A DNA stretch of 64,000 nt from CALSMU01 sp965230225. GTDB taxonomy: Bacteria > Bacteroidota > Bacteroidia > Flavobacteriales_D > Parvicellaceae. Below, piece by piece: positions 43,428 to 51,773 of the stretch. The DNA lies in contig CBDDKM010000010.1 of NCBI GenBank assembly GCA_965230225.1, positions 310,001-374,000 of the forward strand, read 5' to 3'. How positions within the stretch are numbered: the first letter of the stretch is position 1; every line of letters begins with the position of its first letter. A model generated the notes under the pieces. The model was not told the DNA's origin. It ran no database searches and saw only the letters and a program-made list of their open reading frames with translations. Both the position numbers and the translations under genes were made by a program.

Positions 43428-43988
43428 ATGAAGACTTATATTTTCAGGGTAGTACCAGACATAGAAGATAACATATTCAGAGACATTGAGCTAAGAGAAG
43501 ACCAAACCTTTGAGGAACTTCATTTAGCCATTATTGCTGCTTTTGAGTTTAGAGGAGATCAAATGGCTTCTTTTTACATGAGCGATGATGAGTGGTCGAA
43601 GGGAGAAGAGATTGGATTAATGGATATGGGATTTGGTGAAGAAATGGGACCTAGAACCATGTCTTCCACTGTTCTGAACTCAATGATCATTGAACCGGAT
43701 GAGAAAATCCTATACCTATACGATTTTCTTAAAATGTGGATTTTCTACGTTGAATTGGTAGATGAAAAAGAAGTCGAAAATGGTGCTGAATACCCAAGGT
43801 TGTTAAGAGAAATTGGAGTCTCTCCTAATGAAGACGACAAAGAAATTCCAGATCTACTGGAAGGACTAACCGACTCTGCACCAACCAAAGACCCTATGCA
43901 AAGCGAAATTGACGACATCATGAACGAATATGGTGACGAAGATGACTTTGGTGGAGGTTTCGAGAACATCGACGATTACGATATTTAA
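43428..43988 (+). CDS. pRiA4b ORF-3-like (IS1096 TnpR-like) domain protein
   Basis: Cytoplasmic protein of 186 residues, very acidic. The PRiA4_ORF3 domain (about 1-140) shows FRVVPDIEDNIFRDIELRED, FEELHLAIIAAFEF, MASFYMSDDEWSKGEEI and FLKMWIFYVELVDE. The tail is almost only Asp and Glu (DDIMNEYGDEDDFGGGFENI). The family name comes from a plasmid and an insertion sequence passenger gene, but nothing mobile is near. It starts 3 bases after the cca gene stop, so it is in the tRNA operon; I recall the same placement in other Bacteroidota. Function unknown. Confidence 0.82.
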   Translation: MKTYIFRVVPDIEDNIFRDIELREDQTFEELHLAIIAAFEFRGDQMASFYMSDDEWSKGEEIGLMDMGFGEEMGPRTMSSTVLNSMIIEPDEKILYLYDFLKMWIFYVELVDEKEVENGAEYPRLLREIGVSPNEDDKEIPDLLEGLTDSAPTKDPMQSEIDDIMNEYGDEDDFGGGFENIDDYDI

Positions 43989-44292
43989 TCTTTAAGACAT
44001 AAGATGAAAGACTTTTTATGTCTTATGTACAATGTATTAAGTATTAGGTAGGCAATGTCTTATGTGCTATGTAATGTAACAATATTTGAAATACGTCTTT
44101 TCCAGTGTACTCATAGCTATCGGGACGGAGTCTAGAGAAAGTGAAAGACGTATTGAGTACAGAGTGCGAGTACCGAATTACCTAATAACTCAAACCACCC
44201 TCGGAAGAAGTATAACGAATATCAGAGGAAGACACTTCAAGTATTCCAAATTTTAGGCATTTCAAGTACTTACAACTTAAGGCACTTGCAAT
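43989..44292. other. Intergenic region with repeats, 304 bases
   Basis: Contains short words such as GACATAAGATG and TCTTATGT (43998-44075), then the inverted composite repeat copy B from about 44100 to 44290. A palindrome-like word TAGCTATCGGGA (44115-44126) sits in the core. No gene, tRNA or terminator is supported. Confidence 0.6.
44100..44290 (-). repeat. Composite intergenic repeat, copy B (inverted)
   Basis: Read on the minus strand it contains ACTTGAAATGCCTAAA (44267-44252), then CACTCTGTACTCAATA (44166-44151) and CTCTAGACTCCG (44137-44126), the same order as in copy A (21780, 21844, 21874). Two 16-base words are exact matches. It ends right at the 3' end of the lipoprotein gene at 44293. 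Confidence 0.75.
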
Positions 44293-45138
44293 TTATTGCA
44301 CTTCCTCTTCCACCTCTAGTCCAAGATCACCAAAAACAATTCGATAAGACTCTTCCGAGTAATCTATGATCTCTTCTTCGGTTTCTTCGTCGTAATCTCC
44401 CCCATTCATTTCTTCGATTTGAATATGAATCCCTGAAGTATCGATAGTACTAGTTAACATAGTAGAACCCCAATAAGGAGCATCGGCACCTCCCGAAATT
44501 TCTCCAACAAGTGTCGTGTTTTTTACCTCGTTATTCTCTACCAACGTAGCAAAAAGTAGCGTTCCGGAATAATAGGGACAAGCCTCGTAAGTAGCGGTAT
44601 ATACTCCCCAAATCATGAAATACTTATTCTCAGATACCATCAATTTCTTAAGTGCGTTGGCTTCAGCAATTACGGTCATAGCCAGATCAATATTCTCCAT
44701 ATACTCTTCGTACCCATTGTACCTTTTAATGGAATCCAACTCCATGAAATTCTCTAAAGTATATTTTCCATCGTGCAATCTGGAGTGCTTTAATAGCCCT
44801 TGAGAGAAAAACTCAATTTCCTTATAATTCAAGCTCGAAATCATTCTTAGCTCATCATCATACCATTCCTCAATTGCTACCGAATCCAGATTCAATGGTG
44901 CATCCATCACCTGATCAAACTTCATCATTAACGAATCTAGATTAAATACTGCTTCTCTTATTTCAGGTTCAACATCTAACGTATCAGCCACCACCGTATC
45001 TGCAAAAACAGAATCTATAGTAGAGGTATCAGTATTCGAACTACCATCTTCTGTCGCATCTGTAGATGTTTCATCCGAACAAGACACAATAAGGGTAGCA
45101 ACAAAAAATAGAGTAAGAAAATACAATTGGTTTTTCAT
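44293..45138 (-). CDS. Lipoprotein of unknown function
   Basis: Exported lipoprotein of 281 residues; signal ends in the lipobox LIVSC. A Ser/Thr/Asp-rich linker (DETSTDATEDGSSNTDTST) precedes a helical domain (about 65-170; MMKFDQVMDAPLNLDSVAIE and MENIDLAMTVIAEANALKKL) and a beta-rich C-terminal part ending with an acidic tail. I recognise no family. Repeats flank it on both sides (44100-44290 and 45185-45312), and it has no obvious operon partner. Confidence 0.65.
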   Translation of the reverse strand: MKNQLYFLTLFFVATLIVSCSDETSTDATEDGSSNTDTSTIDSVFADTVVADTLDVEPEIREAVFNLDSLMMKFDQVMDAPLNLDSVAIEEWYDDELRMISSLNYKEIEFFSQGLLKHSRLHDGKYTLENFMELDSIKRYNGYEEYMENIDLAMTVIAEANALKKLMVSENKYFMIWGVYTATYEACPYYSGTLLFATLVENNEVKNTTLVGEISGGADAPYWGSTMLTSTIDTSGIHIQIEEMNGGDYDEETEEEIIDYSEESYRIVFGDLGLEVEEEVQ

Positions 45139-45184
45139 GATATTGCGTTAAGAATTGGCTCTAAGATAAAATTTTTAAACTTTG

Positions 45185-45312
45185 ATGTATCAGGTACTAG
45201 GTATTAAGTACCAGGTAAGCTTGTAAAGTAGCAACCTTTAAAGTACCTCCTTTCCCGCGCACGCGGGAAACTCAGAGTTAAACCACAAACCACCCTATAA
45301 AGTACGAAAGAA
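45185..45312. repeat. Composite repeat, degenerate copy C with GC-rich palindrome
   Basis: Shares text with copies A and B (TAGGGTGGTTTG-like on the minus strand, GGTACTAGGTATTAAGTACC). It holds a perfect 9-base inverted repeat TTTCCCGCG..CGCGGGAAA at 45251-45270 with a 2-base spacer, which is very GC-rich for this region. Lies between the 3' end of a small membrane protein gene and the start of the lipoprotein gene. Confidence 0.5.
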
Positions 45313-45318
45313 GGATAA

Positions 45319-45696
45319 TTACAATTTGGTTTTTGCTAAAACAAAAAGTTGAAGTATAGAACAAGCTACAATTCCAACCCAACCAAGTACAACAATCAAT
45401 TTTTCTCTTCCTCCCAAGTGTTCTATGTGCAATGACATTACACCTATTTTCTCAGAGATTTTCAGCATCATATTCATCATGGATAGGTAGATAAAAAAAC
45501 CAACTGAAACAAAAGCACATCCTAAATACTCATTTACATTTTCAAACTTGGACGCATACCAAATCATAAAAATCAATAATAAAAAAATTAGGAAACCAGA
45601 TAACATTTTGAAAAGTCTATTCTCAATTTTGAACAGTTTCAAAAACAGAAAATAATTGAATGCGACCAACAGCAACCAATAGGCTATTTTAATCAT
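45319..45696 (-). CDS. Small polytopic membrane protein
   Basis: Protein of 125 residues from the ATG at 45696 (an in-frame GTG is at 45705). Four hydrophobic segments: about 4-22, 33-51, 64-84 and 102-122. No known family motif. It lies between the composite repeat and the porin gene of the export operon on the same strand, with a 47-base gap, so it could be the last gene of that operon or independent. Function unknown. Confidence 0.55.
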   Translation of the reverse strand: MIKIAYWLLLVAFNYFLFLKLFKIENRLFKMLSGFLIFLLLIFMIWYASKFENVNEYLGCAFVSVGFFIYLSMMNMMLKISEKIGVMSLHIEHLGGREKLIVVLGWVGIVACSILQLFVLAKTKL

Positions 45697-45743
45697 TACC
45701 AACACTTCAAAACACGCACCTCTTTAACACCATCCTAACAATC

Positions 45744-46910
45744 CTAATAACTAAACTTCAACCTAAGAAAAATACCTGTTCCGGTACTTCTGAATTGATT
45801 TTGAACTTCTCCGAAGGCGGATTGCCCTACTAGATTTATATCCCAATTTTCTTTAATAGAATAAGAAACAGAAGGCATGAAAAATAACACATTTAGTCCT
45901 TGCGCATACAAGACAGTCATACCTCCACCAATTAACGGTGAAAAAGCACCGCTTACCTGAGTAAAATAGGTCCATTTGGAAGGCATTAAACTTTTGGCAG
46001 ATAAATTACCGGACATGAACTGAAGTTGCCCCATAGCAGAAGGATCATTTACCCCAGCAGAGTTTAACAGAGCTGCTGCGTTAACGTACATTCCATTTTT
46101 AAAAGTAAGATCAAAAGTTGCAGATGCACTTAGGACTCCACTGGTATCAGAGAATGACTCCTTAGGATGAAAATAAGTAGCCTCACCTTTAAAGCCTCCA
46201 TCTTTTATGTTTCCTGCCCATCCCATTCCAAGCGCTACATCTTCATAAAAGTTAGCTCCAATGAACTGAAAATCATATTGCCACTTATTAAACTTATACA
46301 TGGCTGCAATTACCGAACTATCTATTCCGTTACCGGGTTTAACTGCCACCTCCATGCTTGATAAGTCCCCAGTAAAGTATTGAAATCGAACAGCATCTGC
46401 TCCAGGGCGTTCTTCGTAGTCGAAATCAATTAGATTATAGGTATTAAACAAGTCATTTGGGTTCCAGGCCAGATTCATCCCCCAATTAATTCTTTGCCTT
46501 CCTACTCTCAACTCCCATTTTTCTTTTGCATAATCTACATAGGCTCTATCAATGGTTGAGTGAAACACCATCGACCCTTTGTCTACCAGTAAAAAAGACA
46601 TATCCACTAAACCATTATCAACGTCTACCTGATCTCCGAAATACGGATTTAACTTGATTGCCTCACCGTAGAATATTCTGTTTCTTAACTCCAACCCAAG
46701 AGTCAGGTTATCGTTCAAATACCCTTTAAAGTTAATTCTGTTATGAATAAGGTTTTGCGTAATGATGGTATCCAAATCCAGAAAGGAAGCCGTGTTCATA
46801 TACTTTACATATCCCCTCACCTGAAAAATTTCTTTTAAAGGCTTTTTATCCTGCGCTGTGATGGAAGCAGAAAAAACTAAAGCAAATATGAACAGTAATG
46901 ATTTACGCAT
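45744..46910 (-). CDS. Outer-membrane beta-barrel protein (porin-like)
   Basis: Predicted outer-membrane barrel of 388 residues. Signal ends ASITAQ. Strands such as NFKGYLNDNLTLGLELRNRI, WELRVGRQRINWGMNLAWNP and the terminal TGIFLRLKFSY (ends in aromatic Tyr) are typical; the phrase RVGRQRINWGMNLAWNPNDL resembles DUF1302-like porins. It ends a 7-gene operon with an FtsX/LolD-type ABC transporter and a LolA-like carrier, so it likely forms the outer-membrane exit or a lipid-handling pore. The start is 2 bases after the ATPase stop, so it is tightly coupled. Confidence 0.75.
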   Translation of the reverse strand: MRKSLLFIFALVFSASITAQDKKPLKEIFQVRGYVKYMNTASFLDLDTIITQNLIHNRINFKGYLNDNLTLGLELRNRIFYGEAIKLNPYFGDQVDVDNGLVDMSFLLVDKGSMVFHSTIDRAYVDYAKEKWELRVGRQRINWGMNLAWNPNDLFNTYNLIDFDYEERPGADAVRFQYFTGDLSSMEVAVKPGNGIDSSVIAAMYKFNKWQYDFQFIGANFYEDVALGMGWAGNIKDGGFKGEATYFHPKESFSDTSGVLSASATFDLTFKNGMYVNAAALLNSAGVNDPSAMGQLQFMSGNLSAKSLMPSKWTYFTQVSGAFSPLIGGGMTVLYAQGLNVLFFMPSVSYSIKENWDINLVGQSAFGEVQNQFRSTGTGIFLRLKFSY

Positions 46911-46912
46911 CT

Positions 46913-47596
46913 TTATCTTCTGATATCGCTAACTATTTTACCATCTTCTAGTGTTATCACCCTATGTGCCCTGTCAATTACTCTCTGATCGTGAGTAGAG
47001 AACACAAAGGTGATTCCCTCTTCTTTATTTAGTCGGCTCATGATGTCCAAAAGGTTTTCGGCCGATTTAGAATCCAGATTTGCAGTTGGCTCATCCGCCA
47101 AAACAAAATCAGGCTTGGAAGCCAATGCTCTGGCTACAGCCACTCTTTGTTGTTGTCCTCCACTTAATTGAGAAGGTCTTGAGTTCATTTTATCTCCCAA
47201 TCCTACTTCATTTAGCAATTTGTCCACACGCGCATCTCGTTCAGATTTGGCAATTTTCTGCAACAGCATGATGAACTCTGTATTTTCCTTAGCGGTAAGT
47301 ACAGGGATTAGGTTATAACTCTGAAATACGAATCCGATGTGCTTTAGGCGGAATTCGATTAGGTCGTTTTCAGACATGTTATTCAGCTCGGTTCCGTTTA
47401 CCATTACACTTCCTTTGGTTGGTCTATCTAACCCTCCAATAATATTGAGTAATGTGGTTTTCCCCGAACCAGAAGGTCCTACAATGGCAGTAAACTCATC
47501 GTCTTCAATTTGAAGGTCCACATGATCTACTGCTCTTACTTCGGTTACACCGGTGTAAAACTTACACAGTTGTTTGGTTTCAATTACATAACTCAT
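46913..47596 (-). CDS. ABC transporter ATPase (LolD/MacB-type)
   Basis: Cytoplasmic ATPase of 227 residues. Walker A GPSGSGKTTLLNI, a Q-loop VFQSYNLIPVLT, signature LSGGQQQRVAVARAL, Walker B FVLADEPTANLD and the switch His in FSTHDQRV are all intact. The length and LolD-like sequence fit pumps with FtsX-type permeases. Two such permeases lie upstream in the operon, 3 bases away. Exports or reorganises a lipid-like substrate. Confidence 0.94.
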   Translation of the reverse strand: MSYVIETKQLCKFYTGVTEVRAVDHVDLQIEDDEFTAIVGPSGSGKTTLLNIIGGLDRPTKGSVMVNGTELNNMSENDLIEFRLKHIGFVFQSYNLIPVLTAKENTEFIMLLQKIAKSERDARVDKLLNEVGLGDKMNSRPSQLSGGQQQRVAVARALASKPDFVLADEPTANLDSKSAENLLDIMSRLNKEEGITFVFSTHDQRVIDRAHRVITLEDGKIVSDIRR

Positions 47597-47599
47597 AAT

Positions 47600-48814
47600 C
47601 TAAATTTTTCTTATCGCTTCAACAGGTTTTAATCTCAATGCTTTAATGGATGGGAATATGGATGCAATTAGAGCCATAAAAAACACCATAATGGCCACTT
47701 TTATGTATTCCATCCCTCCTAAATAAGGATGAATGACACTGGCAAACCCCATTTCTCCGTACGCTGCATCCCCCAGGTTTATTCCAACTTCTCCAAAATG
47801 TGATATTAGCAACCAGGAAAACAATAGCCCTAAAGGTCCTCCTATAAGAGCCAGAAACAATGTTTCCAGAATGATCATGGTAAACACCTTCTGTTTTTTC
47901 ATCCCCACTGCCATTAGCATCCCAATTTCTTTGGTTCTTTCCAGAACTGCCATCAGCATGGTATTAACCACTCCGAATAGTAAGGCAAATAGGATAATTC
48001 CCACAAGAATAACTGTGTACATTCCCATGGCCTCGATCATATATCTCATCCCGGTAGACAGGTCCAGCCACGGTATTATCTCTAGTTCTTCGTATTTACT
48101 TTGGTACTCTTGAGCCAATGGCTCTGCTGCTTCATAATCGTTTAAGAAAACGGCTATTTCATGCAGTTGATTTTCTTCCATGGCCAATACTGCCTGAAGG
48201 TCGCTCTTTACCACATAGGCATTCATTTTATCCAGCATTTTGTTCCCGGTTTCATAAATTCCGGCAACTCTACACTTCATTTTTTGCTGAACACCATTCA
48301 CATCCAAAAAGGAAAACACTACCGGTGATTCTAAGCCTACTCCATATTCATCAGCGGTTTCTTTACTAATCAAAATGGGGTTCTTTTTGATCCCTTCAAA
48401 ATACGCTCCTTCAACCAAATCCTCGTTCAATCGAGATACCAGAGCTTCGTCTTCCGGCACTACTCCATTTAAAATCAAACTAGTCATGTTTCCGCTAAAC
48501 TCCACAGAAGTTTCAAATACTTTTACTCTTCCGGAAGTAGCTTCTACTTTTTCATGACTCGCTATGTCTTCTTGAATTTCCTTACCATTATCAATTACAA
48601 ACCCCACTTGTTTTTCTTCTCTGAAATCCTTGTGATGAACCTGAAAATGGGACATTTCTTTCAAGATGACATTCTCTACTTTCTGCATCATCATTCCTTG
48701 CACAAAGGCCGAAGAAAAGATTCCTGCAACTAATCCTAAACTAATGGTAGCAATGACTACAGAGCTCCTTAGCTTATTTCTCCATATGTTTCGCCAGGCG
48801 ACTTTTAGTATCAT
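47600..48814 (-). CDS. FtsX-type ABC transporter permease (second)
   Basis: Inner-membrane permease of 404 residues. MILKVAWRNIWRNKLRSSVV is the amphipathic start typical of FtsX/MacB-type permeases; TM1 follows at about 18-40. A large periplasmic domain (about 45-270) is followed by three TM helices in the C-terminal part (about 275-385), including VGIILFALLFGVVNTMLMAV and LERTKEIGMLMAVGM, the FtsX core. The ATG overlaps the stop of the preceding permease (TAATG), so the two are translationally coupled and act as a pair. Confidence 0.9.
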   Translation of the reverse strand: MILKVAWRNIWRNKLRSSVVIATISLGLVAGIFSSAFVQGMMMQKVENVILKEMSHFQVHHKDFREEKQVGFVIDNGKEIQEDIASHEKVEATSGRVKVFETSVEFSGNMTSLILNGVVPEDEALVSRLNEDLVEGAYFEGIKKNPILISKETADEYGVGLESPVVFSFLDVNGVQQKMKCRVAGIYETGNKMLDKMNAYVVKSDLQAVLAMEENQLHEIAVFLNDYEAAEPLAQEYQSKYEELEIIPWLDLSTGMRYMIEAMGMYTVILVGIILFALLFGVVNTMLMAVLERTKEIGMLMAVGMKKQKVFTMIILETLFLALIGGPLGLLFSWLLISHFGEVGINLGDAAYGEMGFASVIHPYLGGMEYIKVAIMVFFMALIASIFPSIKALRLKPVEAIRKI

Positions 48815-50040
48815 TAGCTTCTCATTGCTTTTTGTGCGTTTAACATTAACAGCTTAATTAATGGATAAACAGCGATTAAACATGAAATCAAAAACACGAT
48901 GGCTCCTTGTTGGATAAAAATGGATGGATCAATAGAAAACTGAATTACAGCCTCTATTCCATATTCCTCCATCATCTCTGCGGTTTCCTCCGGCAGTGGA
49001 ACCGGATTGTAATAGAAGGTTGCACAAATTGGAAATGCCAACGCCATTCCTATTATTGCTCCCAAAAATGAGATGGAAATCATTTCCATCCAAACGATAA
49101 TGGCCAATTTGAACCTTTTCATTCCAATCGAAATTAGTACTCCAAACTCGTGCATTCTTTCGGAGAGCATCATTAACATCGTACTAAACAACCCTAATGC
49201 AATTACAAAATAGAGAATGAACATAAATACATATCCCTCCACTCTATCCGTTTCGATCATATTGATCAAATCAGTATTCAGGGCCTTCCAATCTCGAACG
49301 GTATAATCTTTCCCTAATTTGTCAGCAATGGATGCTACTACTTGCTCTACTTCTTCGGGATGCTCAACATCCAATATGATATTAGTACACACTGAATCCA
49401 TACTATGAAAGAACTGAGCTTCTTTAAGTGGCATAAAGATCAGTGAGTTACTTAATTCAGGTGCTCCAAACTTCACAATTCCTTTTACACTATACAGCCC
49501 ATCTGCTGTTGCTCCGTAGTATCCCTGACCTTTTAGAATTACCGCATCTCCAACACCGATCTTCATACGCTCAGCAAGCCCTGCACCAATCATTACCGCC
49601 TGATCGTCTGCGGTGAAGTACTCTCCTTCTACCACCCTCTCGTTTAATTGAATAAACTCTTTTTCCTTGTCGGGATCAACTCCTATCAGGCTAACCATTT
49701 TGGAAACAGTTATGGTATCGCTGTCTTTATAGGCAAGTGCTCCCGACTGAATTCTAGGCAAATAATCGTTGATTCCTTCACTGGATTCCAACACGTCGAT
49801 CATTTCCTGTTTAATGATCAGGCTATTATCTATTTCGGAATCTTCTACAAATTCTGTTGAGTGTATTTGGGCGAAACCACTGTAACTTCCAATCATGGAT
49901 TTAATCATATTGGAGTACATCCCCTCCTTCATACTACTCATGATGGTGGACATGATTACAGCCAGAAATACTGCCGCCAGAGTAATGATGGTTCTGGTGC
50001 GATTTCGCCAAATATTTCTCCAGGCTAGTTTAAATAACAT
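48814..50040 (-). CDS. FtsX-type ABC transporter permease (first)
   Basis: Inner-membrane permease of 408 residues, homologous to the second one: MLFKLAWRNIWRNRTRTIIT start, TM1, periplasmic domain (about 45-270; VEGEYFTADDQAVMIGAGLA), then three C-terminal TM helices with SERMHEFGVLISIGMKRFK. The two together with the ATPase form a hetero-permease complex. It lies 18 bases after the LolA-like gene. Confidence 0.9.
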   Translation of the reverse strand: MLFKLAWRNIWRNRTRTIITLAAVFLAVIMSTIMSSMKEGMYSNMIKSMIGSYSGFAQIHSTEFVEDSEIDNSLIIKQEMIDVLESSEGINDYLPRIQSGALAYKDSDTITVSKMVSLIGVDPDKEKEFIQLNERVVEGEYFTADDQAVMIGAGLAERMKIGVGDAVILKGQGYYGATADGLYSVKGIVKFGAPELSNSLIFMPLKEAQFFHSMDSVCTNIILDVEHPEEVEQVVASIADKLGKDYTVRDWKALNTDLINMIETDRVEGYVFMFILYFVIALGLFSTMLMMLSERMHEFGVLISIGMKRFKLAIIVWMEMISISFLGAIIGMALAFPICATFYYNPVPLPEETAEMMEEYGIEAVIQFSIDPSIFIQQGAIVFLISCLIAVYPLIKLLMLNAQKAMRS

Positions 50041-50058
50041 GCATCTCGGTTTAGGTAA

Positions 50059-50808
50059 TTACTTTAATCTTTTCATGTTCTGAACAGAGAAAAAGCTATC
50101 GTCAATTTCAACGTCGAACTCCATATTAGTGTAGGTCATTACTGTACTATGCCCTTTCTTCTCCATTGGAATCATCTCCATTTTGGTTGGCATTTTCTTT
50201 CCTCCCAACACTTTCACATCGGAAGCTTTCATCACATTGATTAGGTAATCATCTTCATCATAAAACTCCACTTTCATTTGAAAATAATCCGTTTTATCCA
50301 CCCAACTATAAATCTTACCCCACACCACCGGGGCATCCTCTTTCGGAGTTAATTCAATCTTGTAACACAACCTACCTTCTATCTTTTCTTCTCCTACAAT
50401 TTTATGTGTGTAATCCACCACAACAGAAGATTGTTTCACTAAATCATCGTTGGTAAAATCGGTCCCCATCCAGTTTTGCATCATCATAGAAGGTGGTAGC
50501 TTAACCGTTCTTTCGATGGACGGCATCCAGTTCCAAACTTCTTTCTTTCTCATTAAGAAAGCGGTTCCTTTATCTTTTACAGGAGAAGTAATCAGAATCA
50601 TGCTCAGGTCAGTTCCCTTGGACCATGTTTTCATTTTCATTTCTCTGGTCCATTTAGGACGAACAGTAGTAATGGTCATTTCCGCTTTGGTAGATGTTAC
50701 ACCTTTCATGATGGCATCTGCCTTTTCGATAATTTCTTTTGCTGTTAGTTCTTGAGCAAGAAGACTCACCGGTAACATTAGCATTAATAATAGGGTCAAT
50801 CGTTTCAT
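50059..50808 (-). CDS. Outer-membrane lipoprotein-sorting (LolA-like) protein
   Basis: Periplasmic carrier-like protein of 249 residues from the ATG at 50808 (MKRLTLLLMLMLP; an in-frame TTG is at 50817). Signal ends SLLAQE. The fold is like COG2834 proteins: KAEMTITTVRPKWTREMKMK, WSKGTDLSMILITSPVKDKG, WNWMPSIERTVKLPPSMM and GRLCYKIELTPKED. Such proteins bind lipids or lipoproteins between the membranes. Encoded 1 base after the TetR stop and ahead of the permeases, so it is the soluble component of the export system. Confidence 0.85.
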   Translation of the reverse strand: MKRLTLLLMLMLPVSLLAQELTAKEIIEKADAIMKGVTSTKAEMTITTVRPKWTREMKMKTWSKGTDLSMILITSPVKDKGTAFLMRKKEVWNWMPSIERTVKLPPSMMMQNWMGTDFTNDDLVKQSSVVVDYTHKIVGEEKIEGRLCYKIELTPKEDAPVVWGKIYSWVDKTDYFQMKVEFYDEDDYLINVMKASDVKVLGGKKMPTKMEMIPMEKKGHSTVMTYTNMEFDVEIDDSFFSVQNMKRLK

Positions 50809-50809
50809 A

Positions 50810-51385
50810 TCAGCCAAATTGTTCGATTAATAATTTTTTTGCTTTCTCGATTGGGAAGTTCTCCGGATCGAGCATAATATGCATTTGAACACCATCTACA
50901 GCTGCTGAAAAATATCGCATAGCCGCAATGGGATCATTGTAATCTTTCGTTTTAAAATAGTTGGTTAATCGGGTCATGTAAGGGGTTGAGTATTTCATCA
51001 TGCTGCACATCAATATTTCCAGCGCCTCAGGTTGCATAAAGATAGAAAAATAAAGTCTCCAATACTGAGGTTCTGAGGCTACTAAATCCATCGACATATT
51101 AATGAACCCAATGAACTCTTCTCTGGAATAAGTATCCGACTCCGTTAGAGGATAAGCTTTCATTCTTTCCTGTATTGCCTCCTCCATCAACTTCACTAAC
51201 AGTTCTTCTTTGCTCTCAAAATAATTGTACATAAGTCCTTTAGAAACACCTGCTTTGCGCGCAATTTTACTTACAGAAGCAGAGTGATATCCTTCTTCAG
51301 CAAATACGTGAAATGCAGCATCCATGATCGCTTTTCTTCGATCATTTCTCATCTTCTCAAATTGTTCCGGTGACCTTGGAGCCAT
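50810..51385 (-). CDS. TetR-family transcriptional regulator
   Basis: Repressor of 191 residues. The N-terminal helix-turn-helix (about 15-60) has RKAIMDAAFHVFAEEGYHSA and VSKIARKAGVSKGLMYNYFE. The ligand-binding part (about 70-191) is helical. It is the second gene of the operon it probably controls: two operator-like palindromes at 51596-51650 overlap the operon promoter. A hydrophobic inducer is typical for the family but not known here. Confidence 0.93.
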   Translation of the reverse strand: MAPRSPEQFEKMRNDRRKAIMDAAFHVFAEEGYHSASVSKIARKAGVSKGLMYNYFESKEELLVKLMEEAIQERMKAYPLTESDTYSREEFIGFINMSMDLVASEPQYWRLYFSIFMQPEALEILMCSMMKYSTPYMTRLTNYFKTKDYNDPIAAMRYFSAAVDGVQMHIMLDPENFPIEKAKKLLIEQFG

Positions 51386-51388
51386 ACT

Positions 51389-51580
51389 TTAAATCAAATT
51401 ACTATGTAAATCGTTTACCGCATCGATCGGAGAAGCCCCATATCCTTTTACTACCTCAAAACCACCCTCATCCAGCAGCTTAGCAATGTACTCTCCTCCT
51501 ACTCTATCCAACTCGATGTTTTCTAACATCTTAACCAAATCATATTGTAAATCAATGGTATCTATTGTTTGTGTTATCAT
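51389..51580 (-). CDS. Small protein heading the TetR-ABC operon
   Basis: Soluble protein of 63 residues from the ATG at 51580 (the frame begins with a GTG at 51583): ITQTIDTIDLQYDLVKMLEN, LDRVGGEYIAKLLDEGGFEV and a C-terminal helix. No signal peptide or known motif. First gene of the operon, 3 bases before the TetR gene, and about 25 bases from the predicted transcription start. It may be a small partner of the regulator. Confidence 0.6.
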   Translation of the reverse strand: MITQTIDTIDLQYDLVKMLENIELDRVGGEYIAKLLDEGGFEVVKGYGASPIDAVNDLHSNLI

Positions 51581-51595
51581 CACAACATTTTTTAA

Positions 51596-51650
51596 TTGAA
51601 CGTTTGGTCAAAGTTAGTTGATTATTTTTTATTGACCAACCGTTTAGTCA
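51596..51650 (-). promoter_or_regulatory. Operon promoter with two TetR-type operators
   Basis: Minus-strand promoter: TTG (51639-51637), 20-base spacer, TAACTTTG (51616-51609), an exact consensus spacing. Operator 1 is TTGACCAAACGTTCAA on the minus strand (51611-51596), overlapping the -7 element. Operator 2 is TTGACCAACCGTTTAGTCA on the plus strand (51632-51650), overlapping the -33 element. The two share TTGACCAA.CGTT. Both are palindrome-like, so the operon is probably repressed by its own TetR. Confidence 0.72.
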
Positions 51651-51773
51651 TAATTTTTCATGACAAATCTCCTAATTCGATTCAGTGGTTAATAACTTTC
51701 GTCATAATTGTCGTCAATTACAACCATTTAATAGTTAAAATCATTACTTTCGTAGAAATTTTACTAAGTAGAA

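Noticed and set aside
43428..43988. Mobile element (IS1096/TnpR-like gene)
   Set aside because: Only the family name suggests mobility. No transposase, inverted ends or target duplications are seen; the gene is coupled to cca.
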